Below, piece by piece: positions 17,721 to 26,727 of a stretch of DNA of 64,000 nt. Each line of letters begins with the position of its first letter. Within the stretch, counting starts at the first letter, position 1. Under the pieces are notes generated by a model. The model worked only from the letters and a program-made list of their open reading frames with translations, was not told the origin of the DNA and did not search any database. Source of the DNA: Carbonactinospora thermoautotrophica (GTDB lineage: Bacteria > Actinomycetota > Actinomycetes > Streptomycetales > Carbonactinosporaceae); assembly GCF_001543895.1 (NCBI RefSeq), contig NZ_JYIJ01000012.1:124001-188000 (forward strand). The letters are read 5' to 3'. The translations under genes and the position numbers were made by a program.

Positions 17721-17766
17721 GCCGGTTCGCCTCCTCGTGACGAGCGTACTCGGGTGCCCGGCGCGG

Positions 17767-18423
17767 TCACTGGTGGCGTCGCCCGAGCAGCCAGCCGACG
17801 GCCACGCCGCCGAGGGCGAGCAGGCCGCCGGTCCAGGCGGCGGCCACCACGGGCCAGAGCTGTCCGGCACCGGCGCGGGCCGGGGCGGTGAAGACCCGGG
17901 CGCCCGCGGCGGGAGTTTCCGCCACGCCGGGTGCCGCGGCGGTCTGCACCGCGGGGGCGGCCGCCGCGGCTTCGACCGGGACCGCACCGGCCAGCACCTC
18001 GTCGACGGCCTGGAAGAACTCACCGGCGGTCTTCTTGGCCACGCCGGCGAGCATGCGCTGGCCCACGCCGCCGACCGGGCCGCCGACGACCGCGTCCGCG
18101 TCATACGACAGCAGCGTGACGCCGTCGCCGTCGGGCTTGAGCGTGACCAGGACGGTGGCGTCGACGGTGCCGGGGACGCCGGCGCCGGCGGCGCGCAGCA
18201 CGAACGAAGTGGGGTGCTGCTGGTCCGACAACCGGACCGTGCCCTGGTAGACGCCCTTGACGCCGCCCACCCCGGCGGTGACGGTCATCCGGTACTCGTC
18301 CGCGCCGATCTCCTCGAGCCGTTCGCAGCCGGGGATGGTCCGGACCAGCACGGCCGGATCGTTGAGGGCCTGCCAGACCTTCTCGACCGGGGCATGCAGG
18401 GTCGCGGTCCCGTTGATCTTCAT
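17767..18423 (-). CDS. coxG: CoxG-like SRPBCC protein with C-terminal membrane anchor
   Basis: The 218-aa protein has the CoxG family start MKINGTATLHAPVEKVW, then IPGCERLEEIG and YDADAVVGGPVGGVGQRMLAGV. An Ala/Pro linker follows and a single C-terminal transmembrane helix (WPVVAAAWTGGLLALGGVAVGWLL) ends in GRRHQ. CoxG anchors aerobic carbon monoxide dehydrogenase to the membrane and accompanies related hydroxylases. The ATG overlaps the stop of the large-subunit gene as ATGA, so the two are translationally coupled. Confidence 0.85.
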   Translation of the reverse strand: MKINGTATLHAPVEKVWQALNDPAVLVRTIPGCERLEEIGADEYRMTVTAGVGGVKGVYQGTVRLSDQQHPTSFVLRAAGAGVPGTVDATVLVTLKPDGDGVTLLSYDADAVVGGPVGGVGQRMLAGVAKKTAGEFFQAVDEVLAGAVPVEAAAAAPAVQTAAAPGVAETPAAGARVFTAPARAGAGQLWPVVAAAWTGGLLALGGVAVGWLLGRRHQ

Positions 18424-20834
18424 GCGGTCTCCCTCCGGCTGGCGCGGTGCAGCGGCTCGATCTCCCCGGCGGCGAAGCGCTGCCGCAGGTGCCACAGGTC
18501 GCTCGGCGAGATCGGCATCCGGGTGATGCGGAAGCCCTCGGCGTCCTCGATCGCGGACGCGAGCAGAGCCGAGACGGGGATGACGCCGGCCTCGCCCGCG
18601 CCCTTGATGCCGAGGGGGTTGAGCGGCGAGGAGGTCTCCAGGTGCGCGTGCTCGATCTTGGGGACCTCGGTCGCGTACGGCATGAGGAAGTCCATGAACG
18701 AGGCGTTGAGCAGCTGCCCGTTCTCGTCGTAGACGATCCGCTCGTACAGCGCGCCGGCCACTCCCTGGGCGACGCCGCCGTGGATCTGGCCCGCCACGAT
18801 GCGGGGGTTGATCATGCGGCCGCAGTCGTGGACGACGCAGTACCGCAGGATCTTGATGTCGGCGGTGTCCGGGTCGGTCTCGACGATCGCCGCGTGCATG
18901 CCGTTGGCGAAGGTGGAGCGCGGCGGCGAGTAGTACGCGGTCGCCTCCAGACCCGGCTTCTCCCCCTCGGGGACCGGCGGCTTGGAGGTGTCGGTGACCG
19001 CGAACTGGGTGGCCCGCTTCGCGGCCTCGTCGAACGCGTACCGCAACGGGTTGGACAGCACGGCCACCGTGGCCAGGTCGAGCGCGGTGTCCGGGTCGTC
19101 CTTGGCCCGCACCGCGCCGGCGACGATCTCCAGGTCCTCCGGGTCGCGGCTCAGCGCCTCACCGGCGATCTTCAGCGCCTTGGCGCGCACCTCGCGGGCG
19201 GCGAGCGCGATCGCGTTGCCGCTCATCACCGCCGCGCGGGAGGCGAAGGTGCCGACCGCGTACCCGAACAGGCGGGTGTCGCCGGTGGTGACGTGCACCT
19301 GTTCGATCGGCACGCTCAGCTCGTCGGCGACGATCTGGGCGAACACCGTGTGGTGCCCCTGGCCCTGGGTGGTGAGCCCGGTGGAGACCATCACCCGGCC
19401 AGAAGGCTCGACCAGCACGTGGCCGCCCTCGTACGGGCCCACTCCGGTGCCCTCCACGTAGCAGGCGATGCCGATGCCGACCCGGCGGCCCTGCGCGCGC
19501 GCCTGCTCCCGGTAGGACTCGAAGTCGTCCCAGCCCACCAGTTCCTTGAGCAGCCGGAGCGAGGCGGCGAAGTCGCCTGAGTCGTACACCAGCGGCCGGC
19601 CGTCCTGGAAGACCAGCCCGTGGTCGTAGGGCATCTCCTCGGGCTTGACGAAGTTGACCTCGCGCACCTCGGCGCGGTCCTTGCCCAGGTAGTCGGCGAT
19701 GGCGTCCAGGGTGCGCTCCATCGCGTACACGCCCTGGGGTCGGCCGGCGCCCCGGTAGGGGGTGACCATGACCGTGTTGGTGTACAGGGAGCGGAACTCC
19801 ACCCGGTACGCGCCCGGCTTGTACGGGCCGAGCAGCTGGGTGGAGGTGATGATCGGGACGATGACCCCGTAGGGGGTGTAGGCGCCGTTGTCGTGCCAGA
19901 TCTCCACGTCCAGGCCGAGGACGCGCCCGGCGTCGTCGAACCCGACCCGGACCTTCTGCAGCTGGCGCCGCTCGTGGGCGGAGGAGATGAAGTGCTCGCG
20001 CCGGTCCTCGGTCCACTTGATCTCGCGGCCGAGCAGCCGGGCCGCCCACGGGATGAGCACCTCCTCCGGCCACGGGTGCATGATCTTCACCCCGAAGCCG
20101 CCGCCCACGTCGGGCACGACCACCTCGACCTTGTGCAGCGGCAGGTCGAGCTTGGCCGCGATCGCCGCCCGGACGCTGGTCGAGGTCTGGGTGGAGGTGT
20201 AGACGCGCAGCGAGCCGTCCTCGGCGTCCCAGCGGGCGTACACGCCCCGGCCCTCCATCGGCATCGAGGCGCTGCGCTGGATGTCCAGGTCGAGCTCCAG
20301 GGTGTGCGGGGCGGCCGCGATCGCGGCGCGCGCGTCGCCGTTTTCCTGTACCAGGTGGGCGGCGACGTTGCCGGGCACCTCCTCGTGCACCAGGTGCTCG
20401 GCCCGCACGGCGTCCTCGATGGTGACGACCGGGGGCAGGGGGTCGTACGTGACGCGGATGCGGTCGCAGGCGTCCTCGGCGACGTACCGGTCGCGGGCCA
20501 CCACCATGACGACCGGCTCGCCGACGTGGTTCACCTCCTCCCTGGCGAGCGGGTACCCGGTCTTCGGGTGCGTGAGCGCCGGGTGCGGGATCAGCAGCGG
20601 CAGCGGCTCGGCGAGCTTGCCGGGCAGGTCCTCCCAGGTGTAAACGGCGACCAGGCCGTCGATGTCGAGCGCGTCGGTGACGTCGACGTCGACGATCCGG
20701 GCGTGGGCGTGCGGGGCGCGGACGAACGCGGCGGCCAGCGCGCCGCGACCGAGGTCGTCCAGGTAGCGGCCGCGCCCGCTGACCAGGCGCTCGTCCTCCA
20801 GGCGCGGGATCGGGGATCCGAACAGGCGGGTCAC
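18420..20834 (-). CDS. Molybdenum hydroxylase large subunit (form II CoxL / xanthine dehydrogenase type)
   Basis: The 804-aa subunit carries the Mo-cytosine dinucleotide cofactor. It begins TRLFGSPIPRLEDERLVSGRGRY, as in CoxL proteins, and has VGGGFGVK and QGQGHHTVFAQI cofactor segments. The active-site loop near residue 360 reads PYRGAGR, the form II motif. True CO dehydrogenases have AYRCSFR with a copper-binding cysteine, which is absent. So CO oxidation is unlikely and hydroxylation of a purine or other heterocycle is favoured by the permease, PucR and FdrA neighbours. The GTG start overlaps the small-subunit stop as GTGA. Confidence 0.88.
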   Translation of the reverse strand: MTRLFGSPIPRLEDERLVSGRGRYLDDLGRGALAAAFVRAPHAHARIVDVDVTDALDIDGLVAVYTWEDLPGKLAEPLPLLIPHPALTHPKTGYPLAREEVNHVGEPVVMVVARDRYVAEDACDRIRVTYDPLPPVVTIEDAVRAEHLVHEEVPGNVAAHLVQENGDARAAIAAAPHTLELDLDIQRSASMPMEGRGVYARWDAEDGSLRVYTSTQTSTSVRAAIAAKLDLPLHKVEVVVPDVGGGFGVKIMHPWPEEVLIPWAARLLGREIKWTEDRREHFISSAHERRQLQKVRVGFDDAGRVLGLDVEIWHDNGAYTPYGVIVPIITSTQLLGPYKPGAYRVEFRSLYTNTVMVTPYRGAGRPQGVYAMERTLDAIADYLGKDRAEVREVNFVKPEEMPYDHGLVFQDGRPLVYDSGDFAASLRLLKELVGWDDFESYREQARAQGRRVGIGIACYVEGTGVGPYEGGHVLVEPSGRVMVSTGLTTQGQGHHTVFAQIVADELSVPIEQVHVTTGDTRLFGYAVGTFASRAAVMSGNAIALAAREVRAKALKIAGEALSRDPEDLEIVAGAVRAKDDPDTALDLATVAVLSNPLRYAFDEAAKRATQFAVTDTSKPPVPEGEKPGLEATAYYSPPRSTFANGMHAAIVETDPDTADIKILRYCVVHDCGRMINPRIVAGQIHGGVAQGVAGALYERIVYDENGQLLNASFMDFLMPYATEVPKIEHAHLETSSPLNPLGIKGAGEAGVIPVSALLASAIEDAEGFRITRMPISPSDLWHLRQRFAAGEIEPLHRASRRETA

Positions 20835-21394
20835 TCGGCGGCCTCCTCCCGGGCGCGCTCCGGCTCGGCGCCGTCGCCGTCCCCGGCGGCCACGATCTCC
20901 TCGGCCCGCTCCTCGCGCAGGATCTCGGCGGCGCGCAGCGCGGCGGCGACGATGTTCTGGTAGCCGGTGCAACGGCACAGGTTGCCGGAGATCGCCTCGA
21001 CGACCTCTTCCTCGGTGGGCTTGGGGTTCTCCGTCAGGAACGCGGTGAGCACGGTGAGGAACCCGGGCGTGCAGAACCCGCACTGCAGGCCGTGGCACTC
21101 GGCGAACGCCCGCTGCACCGCCGACAGCGTCCCGTCCGGGGCGGCCAGGCCCTCCACGGTGGTGACCTCGCATCCTTCGGCCATGACCGCGAACATCAGG
21201 CACGAGCGGGCCGGCTGCCCGTCCACCAGCACCGTGCAGCAGCCGCACACCCCGTGCTCGCAGCCGACGTGGGTGCCGGTGAGCCCCAGGTCGTGGCGCA
21301 GGCAGTCGGACAGCAGGCGCCGGGCCGGCACCCGGGTCCGGTACGCCACGCCGTTCACCCGCAGCGTGATCTCGTGCAGCTCCGGTACGGTCAC
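20831..21394 (-). CDS. Molybdenum hydroxylase small subunit, 2x[2Fe-2S]
   Basis: The N-terminal plant-type cluster is GCEHGVCGCCTVLVDGQPARSC, shown here in two parts: CEHGVCGCC and ARSC. The C-terminal cluster uses CGFCTPG and CRCTGY. It passes electrons from the Mo centre to FAD. I start at GTG 21394 (VPELHEITLRVNG), where GGAGGG lies just upstream and the family begins. A GTG at 21451 overlaps the medium-subunit stop and would add a basic 19-residue tail rich in Arg-Gly, encoded by a palindromic GCGAGCGCGC stretch. An acidic extension follows the second cluster. Confidence 0.88.
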   Translation of the reverse strand: MTVPELHEITLRVNGVAYRTRVPARRLLSDCLRHDLGLTGTHVGCEHGVCGCCTVLVDGQPARSCLMFAVMAEGCEVTTVEGLAAPDGTLSAVQRAFAECHGLQCGFCTPGFLTVLTAFLTENPKPTEEEVVEAISGNLCRCTGYQNIVAAALRAAEILREERAEEIVAAGDGDGAEPERAREEAAE

Positions 21395-21447
21395 GCGCCC
21401 TCCTCGTCCTCGGCCGCGTGAGCGAGCGCGCTCGCCGGCGCGCTCGG

Positions 21448-22350
21448 TCACGGGGTCGTCTCCGTCCGGTCCGGGCCCGGTTCGGGCAGCGCGCGCTGCG
21501 CGGCCTGGTGCAGCGCCCGCGCGGTGAGCACGCCGACCAGGTGGCGGCGGTACTCGGCGGTGGCGTGGATGTCGGCCTCCGGCTGGACCTCACTTTGGGC
21601 GAGCCGCCCGGCGAGCGTCCAGGACCGCTCGCCCGCCGCGGACACCCCGCGCACCGCGTCGGTGAGGTCGACCACGAGCGGCACCGGGGCGACGCCGACG
21701 TAGGCGGCGCGGGCGTGCGCCACGCGCAGGTCCTCGTCCAGGGTGACCGCGGCGGCCAGCCCGGCCAGCGCGTAGTCCCCGTGCCGGCGGGCCAGCTCGA
21801 CGAACGCGGTGCCGGTGCGCCCGGGCAGGTGCGGGAAGTGCACGGCGAGGGCCAGTTCGCCGGGTTCCAGGCAGGACTCCAGGGGGCCGAGGAAGAAGTC
21901 GGCCGCGCCCACCGTGCGGCGGCGGTCCTTGCGGGCCAGCTCGACGGTGCCGCCCAGCAGGGCCAGCACGGCGGGCATCTCGGCGGCCGGGTCAGCGTGC
22001 ACGATGCTGCCGACCGTGGTGCCCCGGTTGCGGATCACCGGGTGCGCCACGAGCTGGAGCGCCTGGCGCAGCAGCGGGACGGCCTGGTACGCGCCGGCGT
22101 GCCGCTCCAGCTCCGCGTGCCGGGCGAGCGCGCCGACCCGTACCCCGCCGGCGTCGACGCGCACGTACGCCAGCTCGGGGATCCGGTTGATGTCGACCAG
22201 GTGGGGCGGCACGGCCAGCCGCATGTTGAGCAGGGGGATGAGGCTCTGCCCCCCGGCGAGCACCTTGCCTTCGGGTCCCAGCTCGGCCAGGACGCCCAGC
22301 GCCTCGCCGACCGTGGTCGGCGCGTGATAGGTGAACGGCGGCGGCTTCAC
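21448..22350 (-). CDS. Molybdenum hydroxylase medium subunit, FAD-binding
   Basis: The 300-aa CoxM/XdhB-type subunit has the FAD pyrophosphate-binding motifs AGGQSLIPLLNMR (about 32-44) and the second loop HPVIRNRGTTVGSIVHADPAAE. It carries electrons from the iron-sulphur subunit to the acceptor. The GTG start has GGAGG upstream, 54 bp after the permease stop. Subunit order medium-small-large is that of cox-type operons. Confidence 0.9.
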   Translation of the reverse strand: MKPPPFTYHAPTTVGEALGVLAELGPEGKVLAGGQSLIPLLNMRLAVPPHLVDINRIPELAYVRVDAGGVRVGALARHAELERHAGAYQAVPLLRQALQLVAHPVIRNRGTTVGSIVHADPAAEMPAVLALLGGTVELARKDRRRTVGAADFFLGPLESCLEPGELALAVHFPHLPGRTGTAFVELARRHGDYALAGLAAAVTLDEDLRVAHARAAYVGVAPVPLVVDLTDAVRGVSAAGERSWTLAGRLAQSEVQPEADIHATAEYRRHLVGVLTARALHQAAQRALPEPGPDRTETTP

Positions 22351-22404
22351 GCCCGCATCCTCCCTGTCGCTTCAGGCCATTCTCGCCCGATTTGATCGGG
22401 ATTC

Positions 22405-23823
22405 CTATGGTTTCTCGCGGTGCGGCGAGACGACTCCGGCCTCGACCTTGCCCACCGGGATCGCGGCCCCGCCCTGGTACGTGTCGGGCTGCCGCTCGCG
22501 CAGGTGGCCGGGCGCGGCGGCGCGCAGCAGGTGGTAGGCGACGATGGTGACGAGCGTGCCGAGCGCGATGCCGGTGAGCTGGAAGTTCTCGGTGAAGGTG
22601 AGCGACACGTCGCCGATGCCGGCGATCAGGCCCGCCGCCACCGGCACCAGGTTGACCGGGTTGGCGAAGTCGACCCGGTTCTCGATCCAGATCTTCGCGC
22701 CGAGCAGGCCGATCATGCCGTACAGCACGACGGTGATGCCGCCGAGCACGCCGCCCGGGGTGGCGGCGACCAGGGCGCCGAACTTCGGGCACAGGCCGAA
22801 CAGGATCGCCACCACGGCGGCCACGTAGTACGCCGCCGTGGAGTACACCCGGGTGGCGGCCATGACGCCGATGTTCTCCGCGTACGTGGTGGTGGGGGAG
22901 CCGCCGACCGAGCTGGCCAGGGCGGTGCCCACGCCGTCGGCGAAGATCGCCTTGCCGAGCGAGGGGTCCAGGTCGGTCTCGGTCATCTCGGCGACGGCCT
23001 TGACGTGACCGGTGTTCTCGGCGATGAGCGCGACCACCGCGGGCAGCGCGACCAGGATCGCGGAGGTCTTGAAGTCCGGGGCGTGCAGGTCGGGCAGGCC
23101 GAACCAGGAGGCCTGGTCCACGGCGGAGAGGTTGACCCGCCAGTGCGTGGTGACCTTGCCGGCCGCCGGGTCCCAGGAGGTGATCTGGCCGAAGACCCGG
23201 TCGAACAGCCAGGAGAGCACGAACCCGGCCACCAGCCCGATCAGCACCGCGATCCGGGCCCAGAAGCCGCGCAGCAGCACGGCGGCGACGATCACGACCG
23301 CGGTGGTGATCAGGGCGGTCCACTGGTCCTGCGGCCAGTACACGTTCGCGACGACCGGCGCGAGGTTGAAGCCGATCAGCATGACCACCGCGCCGGTGAC
23401 CACCGGGGGCAGGATCGCGTGGATCACCTGCGCGCCGAGGAAGTGGATCACCAGGCCGCAGGCGGCGAGCGCCAGGCCCGCGACCAGGATCGCCCCGGTG
23501 ACCGTGGCGTCGCCGCCCCCGGCGGCCCGGATGGCCGCGACCGCGCCGACGAAGGACGCGCTGGTGCCCAGGTAGCTGGGGACCTTGCCCTGGACGATCA
23601 GCAGGAACAGGATCGTGGCGACCCCGGACATCATGATCGCCAGGTTCGGGTCGAGCCCCATCACGATCGGGAACACGAACGTCGCGCCGAACATCGCCAC
23701 GACGTGCTGCGCGCCCAATCCGACGGTGCGGGGCCAGGACAACCGCTCGTCCGGCCGCACGACCTCACCGGGGGGCGGTGTCGAACCGTCTCCGTGCAAC
23801 TTCCAACCGAGTCCCAGCGCCAT
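22405..23823 (-). CDS. Uracil/xanthine-type NCS2 permease
   Basis: The 472-aa membrane protein has the NCS2 (nucleobase:cation symporter 2) pattern: many hydrophobic helices, HAILPPVVTGAVVMLIGFNL, an ALPAVVALIAENTGHVKAV helix with the conserved Glu, and GGSPTTTYAENIGVMAATRV. These resemble uracil permeases more than xanthine permeases, but the ligand is not certain. GGGAGGG stands before the ATG at 23823. As first gene of the set leading into the hydroxylase, it probably imports the substrate. Confidence 0.88.
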   Translation of the reverse strand: MALGLGWKLHGDGSTPPPGEVVRPDERLSWPRTVGLGAQHVVAMFGATFVFPIVMGLDPNLAIMMSGVATILFLLIVQGKVPSYLGTSASFVGAVAAIRAAGGGDATVTGAILVAGLALAACGLVIHFLGAQVIHAILPPVVTGAVVMLIGFNLAPVVANVYWPQDQWTALITTAVVIVAAVLLRGFWARIAVLIGLVAGFVLSWLFDRVFGQITSWDPAAGKVTTHWRVNLSAVDQASWFGLPDLHAPDFKTSAILVALPAVVALIAENTGHVKAVAEMTETDLDPSLGKAIFADGVGTALASSVGGSPTTTYAENIGVMAATRVYSTAAYYVAAVVAILFGLCPKFGALVAATPGGVLGGITVVLYGMIGLLGAKIWIENRVDFANPVNLVPVAAGLIAGIGDVSLTFTENFQLTGIALGTLVTIVAYHLLRAAAPGHLRERQPDTYQGGAAIPVGKVEAGVVSPHREKP

Positions 23824-23908
23824 CTGCCCTCCCGGGTTCGGCGGCCGTGCTGCTCGACGACCGCGAGGTTGTCCAGGTCGGCCGCGCCTACCACGCCCCC
23901 TCCGGCCT

Positions 23909-23922
23909 GTGACCTGGGTCAC
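23909..23922. promoter_or_regulatory. Dyad upstream of permease-hydroxylase genes
   Basis: GTGACC-TG-GGTCAC is a perfect 6-bp inverted repeat in the 200-bp gap between pucR and the permease start. It is a candidate operator for the leftward catabolic set. The binding protein (perhaps PucR) is a guess. Confidence 0.35.
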
Positions 23923-24023
23923 TGGGGTGTTAGGTTCACGGAAGTTAGGCGGTGTGGCAAGGAGGTGACACCGTCGAGAGCTGCCACAAGAACCGTGATC
24001 CGGTTGTGAAGCCTTGCGGTTCC

Positions 24024-25757
24024 TCACAGTCCGCGCATCGCGACCACGTGCAGGGCGAGGGTGAGGTTGAGCCGCAGGTGCGGATCCCCGGTGAAGGGGC
24101 CGAGCATCCGCTCGAGCTTGCCGATCCGGTACCGCAGCGTGTTGTAGTGGAAGTGCAGTCGCCGCGCGGTCTCGGCCACGTTGAGGTTGGTCTCCAGCAG
24201 CACCCGCAGCGTGCGGCGCAGGTCCTGGGTCTCCTCGTCGTCACGGGTGGCCAGCTCGCCCAGGGTCTCGCGGACGAACGCGCGCAGCTCATCTGAGTCC
24301 GGGATCAGGCTGAGCAGCCGGTACACGCCCAGGCTGTCGAAGTCGGCGAGCGCGCCGGGACCGTGGATCTGCCGCCCGACCGCCACGGCGCGACGTGCCT
24401 GCTCGTACGCGGCCGGCAGCCCCTCTGGACCCCCCACGACCCGGCTCACGCCGGTGGAGAAGCTCCGCCGCAGCACCCGCGTCTCAGCCGCCACCTGGGT
24501 GACGATCTCGCGCAGCAGCCGGTCCAGGCCGCCGCGCTGCGGCACGCCGACCAGGGCGACGACCTCCTGGGTGAAGCCGACCACGGCGGCCTTGGGGTCG
24601 CGCGCCCGGACCGCGGCGGTCCATGCGGCGGCCAGCCGCTCCTGGACGCGCAGCTCGCCCACCTGGGCGGCGTGCCGGTCCCCCGGGGCGGGGTCGAGCT
24701 CGGCCACCACCACGACCAGCGGGCGGGCGATGTCCCAACCGAGCCACGCGCTGTGCGTGATCGCCCGCTCGGGGCCGCCGGTGCGCCCGCTGATCAGGTC
24801 GTGCAGGAAATCGGTCTGGTACTTGCTCTCGACCGCGGAGACCGCGAGCTGCTTGGTGATCACCAGGGCGGCCACGGTGGCGGCGCGTTCCAGGGTGAGC
24901 ACGTCCGGGGCCTCGGACACGCCGTCCGGGGAGAAGGCGACGATCCGCCCGTGGTCGGTGCCTCCGGCCACGATCGGCACGGCGACCACGGCACGTTCCC
25001 CGCGCGGCGTCGGGCGCTGCCGCTCGCCGGCGAGCGGCAGGCGCTCCAGCCGGACCCGGCCGGAGGGGTGGACGTACCGGGAGGCGCGGGCCGCGGCCAG
25101 GTCCTCGGGCGAGCCGGACTGCGCCAGCACCTCGCCGTCCGCGGCGACGATCAGGACCGCGCCGCCGAACAGCCGGACCAGCTCGTCGGCCACCTCCTTG
25201 AGCCCGCCCCCGGCCAGCACGATCTGCACCAGGGCCCGGTGCACCTCCTCGGACCGGGCCAGCACCGCGGCCTGCCGGTTGAGGATGTCGGTGAGCACCT
25301 GGTTCAGGATGTCGTCGAAGCCGACGTCGTTGGGCAGCAGGATGATCGGGAAGCCCATCTGGTCGGCGGTGGCGAGCATCTGCGGGGGCAGCTCGTCGAT
25401 GTACCGGCCCAGCTTGATGCCGAGCGCCGCAAGGCCGCGCTCGTCGAGGTCGGCGACGAGCTGGCTGAGCACCTGGGGCGTGTGGCGCAGCGGGTAGCCC
25501 GTGGTGAGCAGCAGCTCATGCGGCTTCACCCAGGGCAGGATGTCCGGCACCTCCATGACGTTGAGGCGCTGGACCACCCGGTCCAGTCCTCGCGCGCCGG
25601 CCACCACCTGGGCGCCGGCGAGCGCCGGCACCCCCAGGACCTCGCCGACGGCCACCCCGTAGGTCAGGGTGCCGCTGCTCGCCGGGCGGACCCCAGATCC
25701 TTCGATCTCACGCGCTGCTGGCAACTCCGGCACTCCTACCGCGGCGATCCTTGGCAA
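24024..25757 (-). CDS. pucR: PucR-family transcriptional regulator
   Basis: The protein has an N-terminal PucR domain (VVAGARGLDRVVQRLNVMEVPDILPW ... ELLLTTGYPL, given here as fragments), a central GAF-like/GGDEF-like region and the C-terminal PucR helix-turn-helix: LLETNLNVAETARRLHFHYN then TLRYRIGKLE. In Bacillus PucR controls purine catabolism. Here it lies between the permease-hydroxylase set and the divergent FdrA operon, so it probably controls one or both. The longest frame starts with TTG at 25757, inside a dyad. A GTG about 34 codons further in, closer to the domain, is an alternative start. Confidence 0.88.
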   Translation of the reverse strand: MPRIAAVGVPELPAAREIEGSGVRPASSGTLTYGVAVGEVLGVPALAGAQVVAGARGLDRVVQRLNVMEVPDILPWVKPHELLLTTGYPLRHTPQVLSQLVADLDERGLAALGIKLGRYIDELPPQMLATADQMGFPIILLPNDVGFDDILNQVLTDILNRQAAVLARSEEVHRALVQIVLAGGGLKEVADELVRLFGGAVLIVAADGEVLAQSGSPEDLAAARASRYVHPSGRVRLERLPLAGERQRPTPRGERAVVAVPIVAGGTDHGRIVAFSPDGVSEAPDVLTLERAATVAALVITKQLAVSAVESKYQTDFLHDLISGRTGGPERAITHSAWLGWDIARPLVVVVAELDPAPGDRHAAQVGELRVQERLAAAWTAAVRARDPKAAVVGFTQEVVALVGVPQRGGLDRLLREIVTQVAAETRVLRRSFSTGVSRVVGGPEGLPAAYEQARRAVAVGRQIHGPGALADFDSLGVYRLLSLIPDSDELRAFVRETLGELATRDDEETQDLRRTLRVLLETNLNVAETARRLHFHYNTLRYRIGKLERMLGPFTGDPHLRLNLTLALHVVAMRGL

Positions 25758-25764
25758 CTTTGCC
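25753..25764. promoter_or_regulatory. Dyad at the pucR start, divergent promoter region
   Basis: GGCAA-CT-TTGCC is an inverted repeat overlapping the upstream-most pucR start codon and 70 bp before the DUF2877 gene. It may be an operator for autoregulation or for the divergent operon. If so, the true pucR start is probably downstream. Confidence 0.3.
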
Positions 25765-25833
25765 TATGGGGGGACGTTAGCGGGCTGATTACGTTCGCTG
25801 AAGTCCCTTAAAGACACCGCAAGGAGACAAACC

Positions 25834-26727
25834 GTGCCATCTGCCCCGGGTTCCTCGCACCCGATCTTCGGCTTCGGGCTGGACCAGGGCCTGGCCGGCG
25901 CCGCCTCCACGGCGGTCCGCCACCTGGTGTCCGGGCCGGTCCGGCCGGCGCGGGTGCTCGGCGTGTTCCCGGTCGCGGTGTACCTGCACGTGCCGGGCGG
26001 TCGCCAACCGGACGTGCTGGCGCTGGTCGCCGCGGACGGGGTGCGGCTGCCGAACGCGGTCACCGTGGCCGCGCCCGCGGCGCAGACCCCCTGGCGCGAG
26101 GCGGACACCGGCACGCCCGCCGAGGTCGGCGCGGGGCAGGTCCGGCTCGGCGAGGTCCTCGTCTCCGCGACGCGCTGGTGGGCGCCGCGCGCGTCCCCGC
26201 CCCCGCCGTCGCCGAAGGTGCTGCGGGACCGGCTCGCGCTGTTCGCCCGGGTGTTGCCGGCCGAGCCGGCTCCGGAGCTGGCCGCGGCGCTGGACGAGCT
26301 GGCCGCCGCCGGGGCCGCGCTCGACCGGGACCGGGCGGTGGGTGCGCTGCGCCGCCTGATCGGGCACGGCGAGGGGCTCACGCCGAGCGGGGACGACCTC
26401 GTCGCGGGTTTCCTCACCACCCTGCGCCACCACGCGCGGCGGGCGCCGCTTCGGCTGTTCACCGAGACGCTCGCCGCCTGGCTGCACACGACCGGGGCGC
26501 GCGCCACCACGACGCTGTCGGCGACCCTGCTGCTGCACGCGGCCCAGGGGCGGGCGCCGGACGAGGTGGTGGACGTGCTGGACGCGCTCGCCGGGCGCCG
26601 GGCGGCTCCCCTGGCCCGCCTGGACCGGCTGGTCCGGATCGGCCACCGGTCCGGGTACGACCTGGCGCGCGGAGTGCTGGCCGCGGCCGGCGTGGTGCTG
26701 GAGCACATGAACCGGGAGGAGGGCTAG
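25834..26727 (+). CDS. allH: DUF2877 protein, AllH/YlbF-like oxamate carbamoyltransferase subunit
   Basis: The 297-aa protein has the DUF2877 hallmark GHGEGLTPSGDDLVAGFL (about 179-196) and a later LHTTGARATTTLSATLLLHAA. In E. coli the DUF2877 protein YlbF, together with FdrA and YlbE, has been assigned as oxamate carbamoyltransferase of allantoin fermentation. Here the same three families sit together in the order DUF2877-FdrA-DUF1116. AAGGAG precedes the GTG start. The precise substrate in this organism is inferred. Confidence 0.75.
   Translation: MPSAPGSSHPIFGFGLDQGLAGAASTAVRHLVSGPVRPARVLGVFPVAVYLHVPGGRQPDVLALVAADGVRLPNAVTVAAPAAQTPWREADTGTPAEVGAGQVRLGEVLVSATRWWAPRASPPPPSPKVLRDRLALFARVLPAEPAPELAAALDELAAAGAALDRDRAVGALRRLIGHGEGLTPSGDDLVAGFLTTLRHHARRAPLRLFTETLAAWLHTTGARATTTLSATLLLHAAQGRAPDEVVDVLDALAGRRAAPLARLDRLVRIGHRSGYDLARGVLAAAGVVLEHMNREEG

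Noticed and set aside
18420-20834. True aerobic CO dehydrogenase
   Set aside because: The large subunit has PYRGAGR instead of the AYRCSFR copper loop required for CO oxidation.
22420-24009. Very long plus-strand frame (529 codons) opposite the permease
   Set aside because: It is composed almost wholly of Gly/Asp/Arg/Gln/His and mirrors the permease codons. This is the usual GC-rich antisense artefact.
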